NCBI RefSeq assembly: GCF_947172395.1
Contig: NC_069084.1
Location: 2,543,107-2,607,106, forward strand
DNA: 64,000 nucleotides
Direction: 5' to 3'
Origin: Bicyclus anynana
Lineage: Eukaryota > Arthropoda > Insecta > Lepidoptera > Nymphalidae
A program made the position numbers and the translations under genes. The notes under the pieces were generated by a model, which saw only the letters and a program-made list of their open reading frames with translations, searched no databases and had not been told where the DNA came from. How positions within the stretch are numbered: position 1 is the stretch's first letter; each line of letters starts with the position of its first letter. Of the stretch, positions 36,201-44,880 are shown piece by piece.

Positions 36201-39200
36201 CTAGACATAGTGTGTATATTTATGAAAAATGCACATGCATGCACGAAAATTCTAGAGCATCATATAAGCTTGTTTAATTCAGATGCATTTTTCAAAATAA
36301 GTTATCCGAAAAAAAACGTAATTTTACAACGACAATAACAAGTTGAAGTTCCATAAATATGGTTGAAATCAAAGTTACTCAGTGGGGATAAAGCGAGCTA
36401 TGCTTGGAGTTTCTGTGCGTGATCAAATCAGAAATGACGAGATCCACAGATGAACCAAAGTCACTGACATAGCTCAGCGTGTCGCGGAGCTGAAGTGGCA
36501 ATGAGCAGACCACAGAGTTCGAAGAGCCGATGGACGTTGGGGTCCCAAGGTGCTGGAATTGCGACCCCGCACCGGAAAGCGCAGTGTAGAACGAAGACAT
36601 CAAGCGGGTTGCAGGTAGCCGCTGGATGCTGGCGGCTCGAGACCGATGTGCTTGGAAAGAGGCCTATGTCCCGCAGTTGTCGTCCATCGGCTGATAATGA
36701 TATGGTTGACAATAGGAAACAAAGGAGTCGCGAGCGTTCCTTACAATCATCATCCTACTTCCTACTAATCCTACTATCCTATCCTATCCTCTCCTACTTC
36801 CTACTAATATTATAAAGGCGAAAGTTTGTGTAAGTATGTTTGTTTTTACGCTGCGGCTACTGAAGCGATTTGGCTGAAATTTGGAATGGAAATAGATTTT
36901 ACTCTGGATTAACGCATAGGCTACTTTTCATCCCTGAAAAATCCATGGTTCCCGAGGGATTTTTGAAAAACTAATTTCCACGCGGATGAAGTCGCGGGAG
37001 TCCGCTAGTAATTAATAATAGTGAATGACTACGTTTAGGAAGTCCGTCAAGCTATGATAGAGCAGATCAAAGAGCGGCAACACGCCAGCGAGGTACTAAA
37101 GCAGAAGATGCAAGAACAGGAAGAATACGAGCGCCAGCAGTTCGCGCACACCAGCCAGCTCTGCGACCACCAGGCGCTGTGTGACGCTGCTGCCAGGAAG
37201 AAGCATCAGCTGGATTTGCTTCAGCAGATCGAGTACAACAAGCTACTGAAGGTAATATAAGCAAGTGGTGGTAGAAATTCGACCCCCCACAAGGTGGACT
37301 GACGACATCGAGCTGGTTCGGGTAAAATAAGTAGCAAATAATCAGTAGTAGTAGAAATTCGACCCCCACTAGGTCCGGCTCCGGTCCCACTAGGACCGAC
37401 GACATCGAGCGTGTCGAAGGGAGCCGCTGGTTGCTCTAGTAGTATAACAAGCTACTAAAGGTAAAATAAGTAGCAAGTAATCAGTAGTAGTAGAAATTCG
37501 ACCCCCACTAGGTCCGGCTCCGGTCCCACTAGGACCGACGACATCGAGCGTGTCAAAGGGAGCCGCTGGTTGCTCTAGTAGTATAACAAGCTACTAAAGG
37601 TAAAATAAGTAGCAAGTAATCAGTAGTAGTAGAAATTCGACCCCCATTAGGTGGACAGACGACGTGAAGCGGGTTACTGGGAGCCGCTGGATGCTGGCAG
37701 CTTGAGACTGGTACCTTCTTATTTCGAATTCCTTACAAGAGAAGAATATCTTTTTTTTTATTTGAATTTGCAATTTTTACCCTATAAACTTGGCTAAGTT
37801 TGTTGTGGGCTCTTCTCGGACCAAGGCGCATTTGGAAACCTCGTAACTTTAATTTTAAGTTTTCGACTATTATTACCACCATTAGATTTAATTAAATTAT
37901 GACATAGACCTTTCAAAAGTGCTTGTAAACAGAGCTTAGATTATTGAAATAAATGAATTTTGAGTTTTGAAATTTTTATATATCAACTTTTTATCTCGGA
38001 AGCATCAGCTAGTTTTAATTTTTTTTTTTATTATTTAGAAGTTAGCCCTTGAGTACAATCTCACCTGATGGTAAGTGACGATGCAATCGTAGATGGAAGC
38101 GGGCTAACTTGTAAGGAGTAGGACAAAATCCACACCCTTTCGGTTTCTACACGACATCGTACCGGAACGCTAAATCGCGTGATCTTTGCCAGGGTGGTAG
38201 CCACGGCCGAAACCTCCCACCGGCCAAAAAGTTGTTACCTATTAGATGTGACTGTTTCGTTAATGACAGGAGCGAGCGCTTCAAGAAGAATTGGAACAGA
38301 TGAAGAAATGTAAAATGGCTGCCGCAGAGTATGAGAATGAAATTGGCAGAATGCTTTGCAGGTAACTATTACTTTATTTTACTTTATAAGTTAGTCTTGG
38401 GATCTTTGTTTTAATCTGATAAGATCTAGGTATTATAAATTGGCTATCTTTATCTAGCCTACCTCCCTAGTACTGATTAAATGTGCTGGTAAATCCCATT
38501 AAAATCGGTTCAGCTATTCCAGATATTCATAAACAGACAGACGCAAAAGTTTTAACCAAGTTTGTTTGTTTTAGTATCATGTAAACAACACTATCCTACG
38601 ATTTTTCTAGAAACTAGTGGTAATGTCTATGCTTATAATAAATCTGTAGAGATGTCAATTCTGTACATGAAATATATTTCCAAAATTACTATCAGGGGGT
38701 GATTAGTGATCGATACTGATGCCAAAAATGCAATCAGTAAAATTTTTGTCTGTCTATACTATGTTCGTTGTAGAAACAAAAACTACTCGACGGATTTTAA
38801 CGAAACTTGGTACAATTATTCTTCATACTCCTGAGCAGGTTACTTTTCATTACGCTATGATCAATAGTAGCAGAGTAGTGAAGGGAAATGGTTGGAAAAC
38901 AGGAGAAATTACTCCATTTTTACAGCGATACTACTGTAAGGGCTGGGTTAAAGAGATCTAAGGGCGGACGAAGTCGCGGGCGTCCGCTAGTCTTAAATAA
39001 ACCATTAATTGTAATTATTATAATCTAGTCGTAGCGTAGGTAAGTATTTGAAATCTGTTATTTATGATTGGCCTTTGGGTATTTATAAAATGACTAGGTA
39101 ATTACTAATTAGGTAAAAAACATTGCATTACTTCCATTGTCTGATGACCTCTGCGGTGCAGGATTAAGTGCTTATTCTTACTAGCGAAGTATTTCCGGTG

Positions 39201-39859
39201 ATTTAAATATTAACTGTGGCTTTAACTCGCTTGCATTGAAATTGAATGTTTTTGGTGGTTTAAGACAAGTACTTATTAGGTATAGGCGTGTAGTCCGGTA
39301 GTAATAAGGTATAGACCCCGGCAAGTAAATTGAACTAAAATGACTGTTGTCTCTGCAAGTACTTACAAATAATAATAAAACTGTTAGACGTGTGCTCTGA
39401 AATTGCTCAATTGTCCATTAAAGATGACAAATAATTGAAAATTTTATAAACTTCGTACGCGATCTGTAAGTTGGAACTATAAGTAGTAACACATTTTCGC
39501 GTGTTAGCGACGTACGTTACGAGGCCACGAGTGACCAATTGAATATAGCAATTAACACTTTTGTTTATAATTGTACCTCTGGAGACAACTGTCACTCACT
39601 TCGGTTCAACTTACTTGCGGCTTTAATCCTAATAATCGTCTACGTGTTGCTATGGTTACCTCTTACCATTTTCGCTAACAGCCAAAGATGTTTTACTGCG
39701 CATAGTTGAACTTACAGGCCGCGTATTATATACCTATGTGTATATTTTAATTTCAGACCTTTCTTCTGTGACGAGATCCATCCGTTCATGAAGCAAATGT
39801 CATCAAATTTGAAGATGAAAGAGAAATGTCCGTGTTCGAAACCAGACTATTGCAAGTGA
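27267..39859 (+). CDS. CFAP53: CFAP53-like axonemal coiled-coil protein, copy B (complete)
   Basis: Eleven exons: 27267-27344, 28380-28531, 29202-29282, 29586-29792, 30921-31083, 32043-32223, 32737-32924, 33716-33880, 37039-37251, 38270-38361 and 39757-39859 (TGA 39857-39859). They total 1,623 nt, or 540 residues, close to the roughly 514 of vertebrate CFAP53. Key family landmarks are IDINFEHDQRLKELLRLEEQ (exon 4; CFAP53 has an IN-E-x-RLRELLALEE type segment), FDKMWHE (exon 5), long TPH-type charged coiled coil (exons 5-10) and a C-terminal EIHPF tail, here followed by a Cys-rich end (CPCSKPDYC). The expected role is a microtubule inner protein of motile axonemes, in insects mainly the sperm tail. 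Exons are GC-rich, unlike copy A. The start ATG is preceded by GCA and is the only in-frame start in exon 1. Confidence 0.88.
27840..27990 (+). mobile_element. LINE 3'-tail relic
   Basis: GATGGACCGACGACAAGAAG, GGATCTGCTAGATAGG and an ATGATAATGATGAT end are the degenerate tail blocks of the LINE family represented at 36379-36710. Confidence 0.45.
28855..29045 (-). repeat. Reverse copy of the 5058-5570 repeat family
   Basis: Antisense blocks TTACATGGACCCGCCTCGCT, GATCAACGATCTAATACG, ATAGAATCGACG and AACTTCTAGTTTAGTA follow the order of the tandem copies at 5058-5570 in reverse. Confidence 0.55.
29866..30058 (-). mobile_element. SINE family A body (head missing)
   Basis: It runs from GAGTTAGCCCTTGACTACAA to CCCTCCCACCAGCC, antisense, without the tRNA-like head. 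It starts about 75 bases after the splice donor at 29793. Confidence 0.65.
30164..30202. repeat. (AT)n microsatellite
   Basis: About 19 uninterrupted AT/TA dinucleotides in an intron of CFAP53 copy B. Confidence 0.9.
30472..30590. mobile_element. MITE with 15-bp perfect terminal inverted repeats
   Basis: TGATTATGAAACACG at 30472-30486 is complementary to CGTGTTTCATAATCA at 30576-30590. The interior has a second palindromic set (ACTAGTTTCGAA, TTCGAAACTAGT). No coding capacity. Confidence 0.75.
30740..30895 (-). mobile_element. LINE 3'-end relic
   Basis: The antisense blocks CTTGATGTCGACAATCCACC and GGTCGACCAACACTGCGCTT correspond to the region around 36590-36680 of the longer relic. It ends 25 bases before the acceptor of the exon at 30921. 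Confidence 0.55.
31300..31430 (-). repeat. Reverse copy of the TCAAAAGTGCTTGTAA family
   Basis: AATTCATTCATTTCAAGTAG, TTACAAGCACTTTTGATACG and GATTCTACCACCGGTTC are the antisense of the block at 10120-10218. Confidence 0.55.
32936..33060 (+). mobile_element. SINE family A head and body directly after a splice donor
   Basis: CGCAGTGGTATGCGCGGTGG and CTGGGTTCGATCCG (A and B boxes) begin about ten bases after the donor of the exon ending at 32924. The body GGTCTGGCTGGTGGGGAGG follows. The donor GAG|GTAGGT itself is intact. Confidence 0.7.
33541..33642 (+). mobile_element. SINE family A fragment
   Basis: A B-box-like GGGAATTGAATCCAGGACCT is joined to the family 3' end CATCAGGTGAGATTGTAGTC plus AAGGGCTAACTTGTAAAG. 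The body is deleted between them. Confidence 0.5.
34255..34455 (-). repeat. Reverse copy of the GACGCCGCGCGG ... ATAATATTAGTATA family
   Basis: It starts CTATACTAATATAATAAAGC and ends with ACCGCGCGGCGTCAGCTA, the mirror of 16431-16617. A TCCCCATATTCCTACGGGAA block is in the middle. Confidence 0.65.
35168..35265 (+). repeat. Internally deleted dispersed repeat copy
   Basis: The head GAAGACGCTACGCGGTTTCA and GTAGGAATACGGGGATAA are joined directly to the 3' end CTTTATAATATTAGTATAGA; the middle is missing. Confidence 0.55.
35282..35482 (-). mobile_element. SINE family B (head missing)
   Basis: Antisense blocks AACCCATATTTGGCTCACTG, GAGCTCGAGTCTCCTCTCAG, CCACCACGCTGGGCCAATGC and TTTTCCTTCACCGTTTGA follow the copy at 22862-23160 in reverse. 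Confidence 0.65.
36379..36710 (+). mobile_element. LINE reverse-transcriptase C-terminal relic
   Basis: Conceptual plus-strand reading gives discontinuous LGVSVRDQIRN, TKVTDIAQRVAELKWQ, RRADGRWGPKVLEW and WMLAARDRCAWKE segments, interrupted by stops and shifts. This is the C-terminal region of a moth non-LTR retrotransposon polymerase. It is the longest relic of the family here; shorter ones are at 11140, 17300, 27840, 30740, 55676 and 61800. Confidence 0.65.
36760..37010 (-). repeat. Reverse dispersed repeat, GCGGACTCCCGCGACTTC subfamily
   Basis: TATTATAAAGGCGAAAGTTT to CGCGGATGAAGTCGCGGGAG plus TCCGCTAG is the antisense of the kind of element whose split copy encloses the minisatellite at 18281-20697. 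It ends 28 bases before the acceptor of the exon at 37039. Confidence 0.6.
37232..37730 (+). repeat. 139-bp tandem repeat that includes an exon end and its splice donor
   Basis: The exon end AGTACAACAAGCTACTGAAG with donor GTAATATAAG (37232-37261) recurs as AGTATAACAAGCTACTAAAG with GTAAAATAAG at 37441-37470 and 37580-37609. GTAAAATAAG alone recurs at 37322. The last three are spaced 139 bases apart. Each unit also carries the LINE-tail blocks GAAATTCGACCCCCACTAGG and GGGAGCCGCTGGTTGCTC. Decoy donors are therefore present in the intron of CFAP53 copy B. Confidence 0.8.
38032..38228 (-). mobile_element. SINE family A body (head missing)
   Basis: It runs antisense from AGAAGTTAGCCCTTGAGTAC to AACCTCCCACCGGCC, and ends 42 bases before the exon at 38270. 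Confidence 0.65.
38700..38995 (-). repeat. Reverse dispersed repeat, GCGGACGCCCGCGACTTC subfamily
   Basis: The right end GGACGAAGTCGCGGGCGTCC then GCTAGTC is the mirrored head of the family. The interior holds an 80-codon frame (38719-38961) that looks like generic repeat sequence rather than a gene. Confidence 0.6.
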
Positions 39860-39926
39860 TTGTTTTCAAATCGGTTTCATTTTATGTCATTGATGGCGTA
39901 TCTACCTATCACGACTATAGTCTCTC

Positions 39927-40096
39927 AAGTTCGTTGATAACTCTCCCATGATATGCGGGCGACGGGCGGAAAGACTGCGCGGGTGTGAAATCATGCGTGC
40001 AGGGATGTGACGAGCATCAGTCGTGAGTTTTTCATTCACGCCCTCCGCCCCGCGCGCTACATCGGGAGTGTTACGAACGAAGTTGCCAAGCTATAG
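39927..40096 (+). mobile_element. MITE of the GTTCGTTGATGACACTCCC family in the 3' UTR of CFAP53 copy B
   Basis: CAAGTTCGTTGATAACTCTC to GGGAGTGTTACGAACGAAGT plus TGCCAAG lies between the stop codon (39859) and the first poly(A) signal, AATAAA at 40202-40207. It is probably transcribed as part of the 3' UTR. Confidence 0.7.
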
Positions 40097-40201
40097 GTAC
40101 TTGATACTTATGACACCGTAAAATTGTAAAGTTAGATTATAATCTAGCTCGCGAGATTGTGAATTGTCGATACATTGTGAACTCCATACATTGGTGCTCC
40201 T

Positions 40202-40207
40202 AATAAA
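40202..40207 (+). promoter_or_regulatory. Candidate poly(A) signal of CFAP53 copy B
   Basis: First AATAAA after the stop codon, 342 bases downstream. The inserted MITE accounts for half of that distance. Confidence 0.45.
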
Positions 40208-40242
40208 AACCGGAACATGAATGGCTCAGAAACCAATGGTCA

Positions 40243-40260
40243 GGTTAGGTTAGGTTAGGT
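40243..40260 (+). repeat. Short interstitial TTAGG-type run
   Basis: GGTTAGGTTAGGTTAGGT is three and a half copies of the arthropod telomere unit, in intergenic DNA. Confidence 0.7.
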
Positions 40261-40856
40261 ATTTTTTTTTGTGAATGTACTTACAAATAAAAAAATCCTT
40301 ACAATCTACCGAACAATAACATAACACGTTAAATTGTAACCAGTATTTTGCGGTTCAGGATCTATCCACATCACAACCTCGCGAGAAAGATTTTATACTT
40401 ATGGTATTTACAATTTTATGGTGAGACATACGTAAGATTACGTACAAACTACAAACAAGGAAATACTTAGAATCACGATAGAGACACCGCCACATAATTG
40501 ACATTAAGAAGAAAATAAATATAAATAAATACACTTACTTTATTGGATACTTACCTATCTATTTACAAGGAGAAGCAATAATAACCTTTTGCATGTGTTG
40601 TGGTTTCGTTTGAAAAGAAACGTTAATTTATCTGTGTGTAGGTAATGTTACCAAATTTAAATTTTAATAATTTAAAAGAGTAAATAATATACACCCAATA
40701 GGTTGGTACGTACTTAGCTATTGTGTGTGACACATATTTATTTTTATATGTAAGTACACTTGTTTAGGTGGAAATATTATAAAAATGTTATTTTCTTTAA
40801 TAAAAACATGTCTATTAGGTAGATACCCATGTATGACATAGGCACCTAAGTCTAAC

Positions 40857-40938
40857 TATACTCAGAGGCACAATTATCCGACCACTTTATTTTAACTCGT
40901 CATATTAAAGTGGGCGGATAATTGTGCCTCTGAGTATA
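40857..40938. mobile_element. 82-bp near-perfect hairpin element
   Basis: TATACTCAGAGGCACAATTA then TCCGACCACTTTA pairs with the complementary right arm ending TGTGCCTCTGAGTATA, with one mismatch in about 33 bases and a loop of about 18. TA at both ends fits a mariner-type target. A long near-perfect stem could also be processed as a small-RNA precursor if transcribed. Confidence 0.7.
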
Positions 40939-41034
40939 TTATTGGATATTTCGTTTGTACTGGTAAAAATTTTAGTGAATAAAGAATTTCAAATTAAACG
41001 TCGTTATTTATTAAATTCTATCTTCTCATAACTT

Positions 41035-41300
41035 TTTTTTATTTTTTATTCTTTACAAGTTAGCCCTTGACTACAATCTTACCTGATGCAATCTAAGATG
41101 GAAGCGGGCTAACTTGTTAGGAGGAGGATGAAAATCCACACCCCTTTCAGTTTCTACACGATATAGTACTTTGGCGGTCCATTTTTGCCGGTAGGGTGGT
41201 AAGTAACCACGGCCGAAGCCTCCCGCCAGCTAGACCTGGACCGACAAGAAAACCTCAATCGAACCCAGGACCTCCGTCTTGTAAATCCACTGCGCCATGG
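41035..41300 (-). mobile_element. SINE family A, nearly full length
   Basis: Antisense copy from TTTACAAGTTAGCCCTTGAC through GAAAATCCACACCCCTTTCA to GAACCCAGGACCTCCGTC and CACTGCGCCATGG (A and B boxes reversed, with a small deletion in the head). Confidence 0.7.
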
Positions 41301-41574
41301 AAAACGTCGAATGAATGTATGAAGCTTAGGTACTTAGACTCACTTTGAGCTGCTCCGATCTATAATGAGTGATTCCGGAGCGATTAATGGTATGCACTGC
41401 TTAGATACAATAATGCATTGCATACGCCTACCCTCAAGACTAGAGAAGGAACTTACTGTGTTATGCCTACCCTAGGTAAAGACCTCGTGTACGCTGATAG
41501 CGACTACTAATACTAGAACTAGTATTATTAACGTCTTTTCGAGGAACGACCTAAATATCACTAATCATCTAAAT

Positions 41575-41825
41575 CAGGGTTTCTCAAAGTGGTACGCAAA
41601 CCCCTAGGGATTCGTCATTTGACGGCAGGGGGTTCGCGACAAAATCTACTTAATGGTGGCTTGATAGCAAGTCAAAATTAAGGTTAAAATTGTCCAAAAT
41701 TACTCCTAACATTGAATCCATTTGCGACAACAATGGGGGGGGGGGGTCCAGTAATTAGTAAAGGGTTCGCTGTCACTTGGAAATTTGAACAGGGGTTCGT
41801 GAAATCGAAAGTTTGAGAAACCCTG
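41575..41825. mobile_element. Intact hAT MITE with 14-bp TIRs and 8-bp target duplication
   Basis: CAGGGTTTCTCAAA at 41575-41588 and its exact complement TTTGAGAAACCCTG at 41812-41825 bound a 251-bp element. ATCTAAAT flanks both sides (41567-41574 and 41826-41833). The interior contains a run of about 13 G near 41735-41747 and no frame. Perfect ends and duplication suggest recent insertion. Confidence 0.9.
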
Positions 41826-41844
41826 ATCTAAATGATACACACAT

Positions 41845-41912
41845 ATATTTTCCAGTAGTGGGAATCGAACCCACAGTGGATGCAGATAGCAAGGTCACTG
41901 CTTAAAGAGCAA
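41845..41912 (-). mobile_element. tRNA-like SINE head, family D
   Basis: The minus strand reads GCAGTGACCTTGCTATCTGC, then GTGGGTTCGATTCCCACTAC (B box) and TGGAAAATA. It directly follows the hAT MITE. Confidence 0.5.
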
Positions 41913-42915
41913 AAAAATACAAACCCAAACTTCAGTAAATCACGCATTACAATTTTTAATTCAAGACTCCGTATCGACTCATCTATGTTCAAGACAGTAT
42001 TAAGATTTTTTTATCTATTGCCTTGTCTAACGCCAGTTTGCGGTTTGCCCCTGACATTGCGTATCTTTCGGGCATCTCGCTTCTAGGAAACATATTTAGG
42101 TAAGTACGAGTTGTAGTTACGTCCTCTAATTCGTTTCGAATGCGTTTAGCGTACAAACTCTGATACGTACGTCGATAAAGACGTATGTTTGGTACAGTCG
42201 GCAGTCGATTAAACGGAAGTCCATTTTTTGATCCTTAATGCTTGAATGTATTTTCAGATTGTATTGTTTTACAAAAAAAAAATAAGCTAAGTTTATGAAT
42301 AGCGCACTGCTGCTAGGACTATTCAGATTGAAGAACTTCGCGATTAAACCCAACGGCGCGCTAACGCTTTAAATAAATATATTTTTTAAATTTGGGATCA
42401 TATCATATCTATGAAAGTCATAATTTATTTAGTAGACTCGCAATTGAAGAAAACTTAAAGGTAATTTTTCTCATTTTGACCAATTAACTTTACTTATATA
42501 GCGTTTTATGGGTATCTAACAGTCAACAGAATGTATTCTAAAAATGCAGTCTGTCACGAATCAGTTGCAGTTGTCATTATCTTTTCTGAAGATAAGTGTG
42601 CAATTATTTCATAATCAGCTGATAGTTACTTATAACTAAAAATCACTACAACAATATCAAAGCATTTTTTACATAATAGAGAATGGATGAAGAAATAGCG
42701 CTACACTTCCGAACTGTCAATGACTGTACAAGTGTACACTTAACTACATTTTTCCTCCAGGAAGAAGTTCGTTCCGTGACCAATAAAAATGTACTTATTA
42801 CGAAGGCTCATAACGCTGTGACTTCATCTAAATATTTTCCTTAAACATCATTAACATGAACTATATAAGAATCACGCTTAGCAATCAGGTCGTAGTCTTG
42901 TCAGAGCCTTCGAAG

Positions 42916-44679
42916 ATGATCAGTCAAATTATATTGTTTAGTTTGTTTTGTGTGGGGTGGAGTCGCGACATATCCATCGGATATATGGAAGGAAGAAAAG
43001 TATTCGATGAAGTAAGACAAGCGAATCCCGCTATATGGAGACAATACGAAAATGTCACAGTCGTGGCACCACAGGATGAAATTATAAGTAAAGTAGTGAT
43101 TACAGACATGCGTCCAGAAAAGGATGGTGATGTTCAAATAATTAATGGCGGAGCCATGCAGAAGTCTGTAACCATAGAGTTAAAGAGTCCTACCGTTTTG
43201 AGAGGTTATGAATTCCGCATTGAAGTGTATTCAGTGCCAGACACAGTAGCCACTGATGCCGAAGAACATTTGAGTCCTGACTCAGCACCTGTACCGAACG
43301 ATAGCACATCAGAACAGCCCAATGACACTGCTAATAAGGACATTCAGGATAGTCCCATTGCAGTTGGAGGTGATATAAACAGTGAAGTTCCTAGATCACC
43401 GCGTGAAAGTGAAGAAAATCAATCACAAACAGATATAATAAAAGAAGACACTACAACTATTTCATACGAAACGAGTAGCATTGCAGAAGACGAACCTGTT
43501 ACAATGGACGAAACAACTGTACTGCCAGAAACTCCTGAAGTTCCAGCATTAGAACTTGACTCTGACAATAATAGACCAGCACGAGAAACTGTACTTAACA
43601 CTGCAATAAATGTAAGCGATCCACCTGTAACGGATTCAGATGAAAGTGAAGAAAATGAAGCATCAACCGAGGGATCCGGCACAACTTCAGTTACTGAACC
43701 AACTGGAAGCGCAATGACAGACGCAACGGCAACAGAGGCAGTAGTTACAACAGCATCCTACGAGCATTCTACGTATACCCCTATATCTTATGACAACACT
43801 AAAAACGTACCCGACTACGCTTCTTTGAACATTTTAGACTACATTAAAAACCGAGAAGCGATAAGACCAATACGTCGCACAGAAGACAACGCATCTGAAC
43901 CAGAAGAATCTTCTGAACCACCAATTGAACCAGATGTAAATACCGCTACCACTCCACTAGTAGAAGAAACAAGTTCTGTAAATCTAGGCGACGATACTGT
44001 TGGATTAGTTCCACCTAAAATAGACGCGAGCTATAATACCGATTTTGCTGATTCGGAAACAACAGAACATGCTGTAGAAAGCTCTACATTGAATGATGTA
44101 GTCAGAGCTGGACGTGATATAGATTTTGATAGTGACGTTACTGAAACCAGTACTATTAATACTGAAGAAGAATCCACTCTAACATCTACGACTTCTGACG
44201 TCACTACTCCAACACCTACGATTTCTGATGTAACCACTGCCACGCAAGATGAAGATCACACTGCTTCAATAGATGATCAATTACGAAACACACGTGGTGC
44301 AAGACATGACCATGACGGAACCGATGTTAATGTATCAGAAGAAGGTGCGAGTCCATCAAGTGAAGGATTACCTGGAGTTGTAGATTTACAACAACCTAAC
44401 AAAAATGTAATAATAATCAATTTAGATGAAATTATGGCAAGAGATGAGAATAATAGGTTTACTTATGCTTTGCCTATCGTACTACTTATAAACAGTGAGA
44501 GTAATTATCCAATTATTAAAATAATTGCCGAGTCTAATGATGGTAATGAAAGCAAAGTGCTGTATCCAATCCAGCCTTCAGATATATCTATGGAGCCGAG
44601 CGAATATGATTATAAAAGCATGGAAAATGATAGAATAAAAGGAGATTTAATACCGACTGGAGATTATGACAGCCAGTAA
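42916..44679 (+). CDS. Secreted MBF2-family protein with a long acidic Ser/Thr-rich extension
   Basis: A single open exon. The frame opens at 42856, but the ATG at 42916 puts a signal peptide at the N-terminus (MISQIILFSLFCVGWSRDI, residues 1-19), giving 587 residues. Residues about 20-115 match the MBF2 family: VWRQ-like NPAIWRQYENVTV, EIISKVVITD, INGGAMQKSVTI, then SPTVLRGYEFRIEVYS. Residues about 120-470 are low-complexity, rich in Glu, Asp, Ser, Thr and Pro with TTSDVTTPTPTISDVTTA-type repeats, and so are likely O-glycosylated. A hydrophobic patch follows (FTYALPIVLLINS), then a short acidic end. MBF2 was described in silkworm as a co-factor of FTZ-F1, but most family members carry signal peptides and are of unknown extracellular role. 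Usual family length is 110-150 residues, so this is a strongly extended member. Expression and function cannot be read from the sequence. Confidence 0.82.
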   Translation: MISQIILFSLFCVGWSRDISIGYMEGRKVFDEVRQANPAIWRQYENVTVVAPQDEIISKVVITDMRPEKDGDVQIINGGAMQKSVTIELKSPTVLRGYEFRIEVYSVPDTVATDAEEHLSPDSAPVPNDSTSEQPNDTANKDIQDSPIAVGGDINSEVPRSPRESEENQSQTDIIKEDTTTISYETSSIAEDEPVTMDETTVLPETPEVPALELDSDNNRPARETVLNTAINVSDPPVTDSDESEENEASTEGSGTTSVTEPTGSAMTDATATEAVVTTASYEHSTYTPISYDNTKNVPDYASLNILDYIKNREAIRPIRRTEDNASEPEESSEPPIEPDVNTATTPLVEETSSVNLGDDTVGLVPPKIDASYNTDFADSETTEHAVESSTLNDVVRAGRDIDFDSDVTETSTINTEEESTLTSTTSDVTTPTPTISDVTTATQDEDHTASIDDQLRNTRGARHDHDGTDVNVSEEGASPSSEGLPGVVDLQQPNKNVIIINLDEIMARDENNRFTYALPIVLLINSESNYPIIKIIAESNDGNESKVLYPIQPSDISMEPSEYDYKSMENDRIKGDLIPTGDYDSQ

Positions 44680-44880
44680 ACATTTTAAATTCTTGTTCAG
44701 TGATTTTTTCTGTGTTTATAATTCTTGTTACTGTTTTTATTTATTTTTAACTTAAATATTTAAGCCATTGTTCATTATAGGTACCTACTATAAACGGTGA
44801 TTAATATTTTAAATGTTTTAATTTAAATGTAAGTCAATGAAAGATGCATTTGTAAATATAAACTTTTTCAGTTATTCTTC

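Larger units (their letters stand above)
39860..42915. other. Intergenic region between CFAP53 copy B and the MBF2 gene
   Basis: About 3 kb filled by the elements at 39927, 40243, 40857, 41035, 41575 and 41845. Between 41920 and 42850 no repeat or gene was recognised. CTCCAG|GAAGAAG near 42758 could be a 5' UTR splice acceptor of the MBF2 gene, but no partner donor was identified. Confidence 0.4.

Noticed and set aside
38719..38961. 80-codon frame
   Set aside because: Lies wholly inside a reverse dispersed repeat copy ending at the CGCGGGCGTCCGCTAG head.
42856..42915. Upstream ATG of the MBF2-family frame
   Set aside because: Using it would bury the signal peptide 20 residues inside. The ATG at 42916 gives a normal secreted N-terminus.
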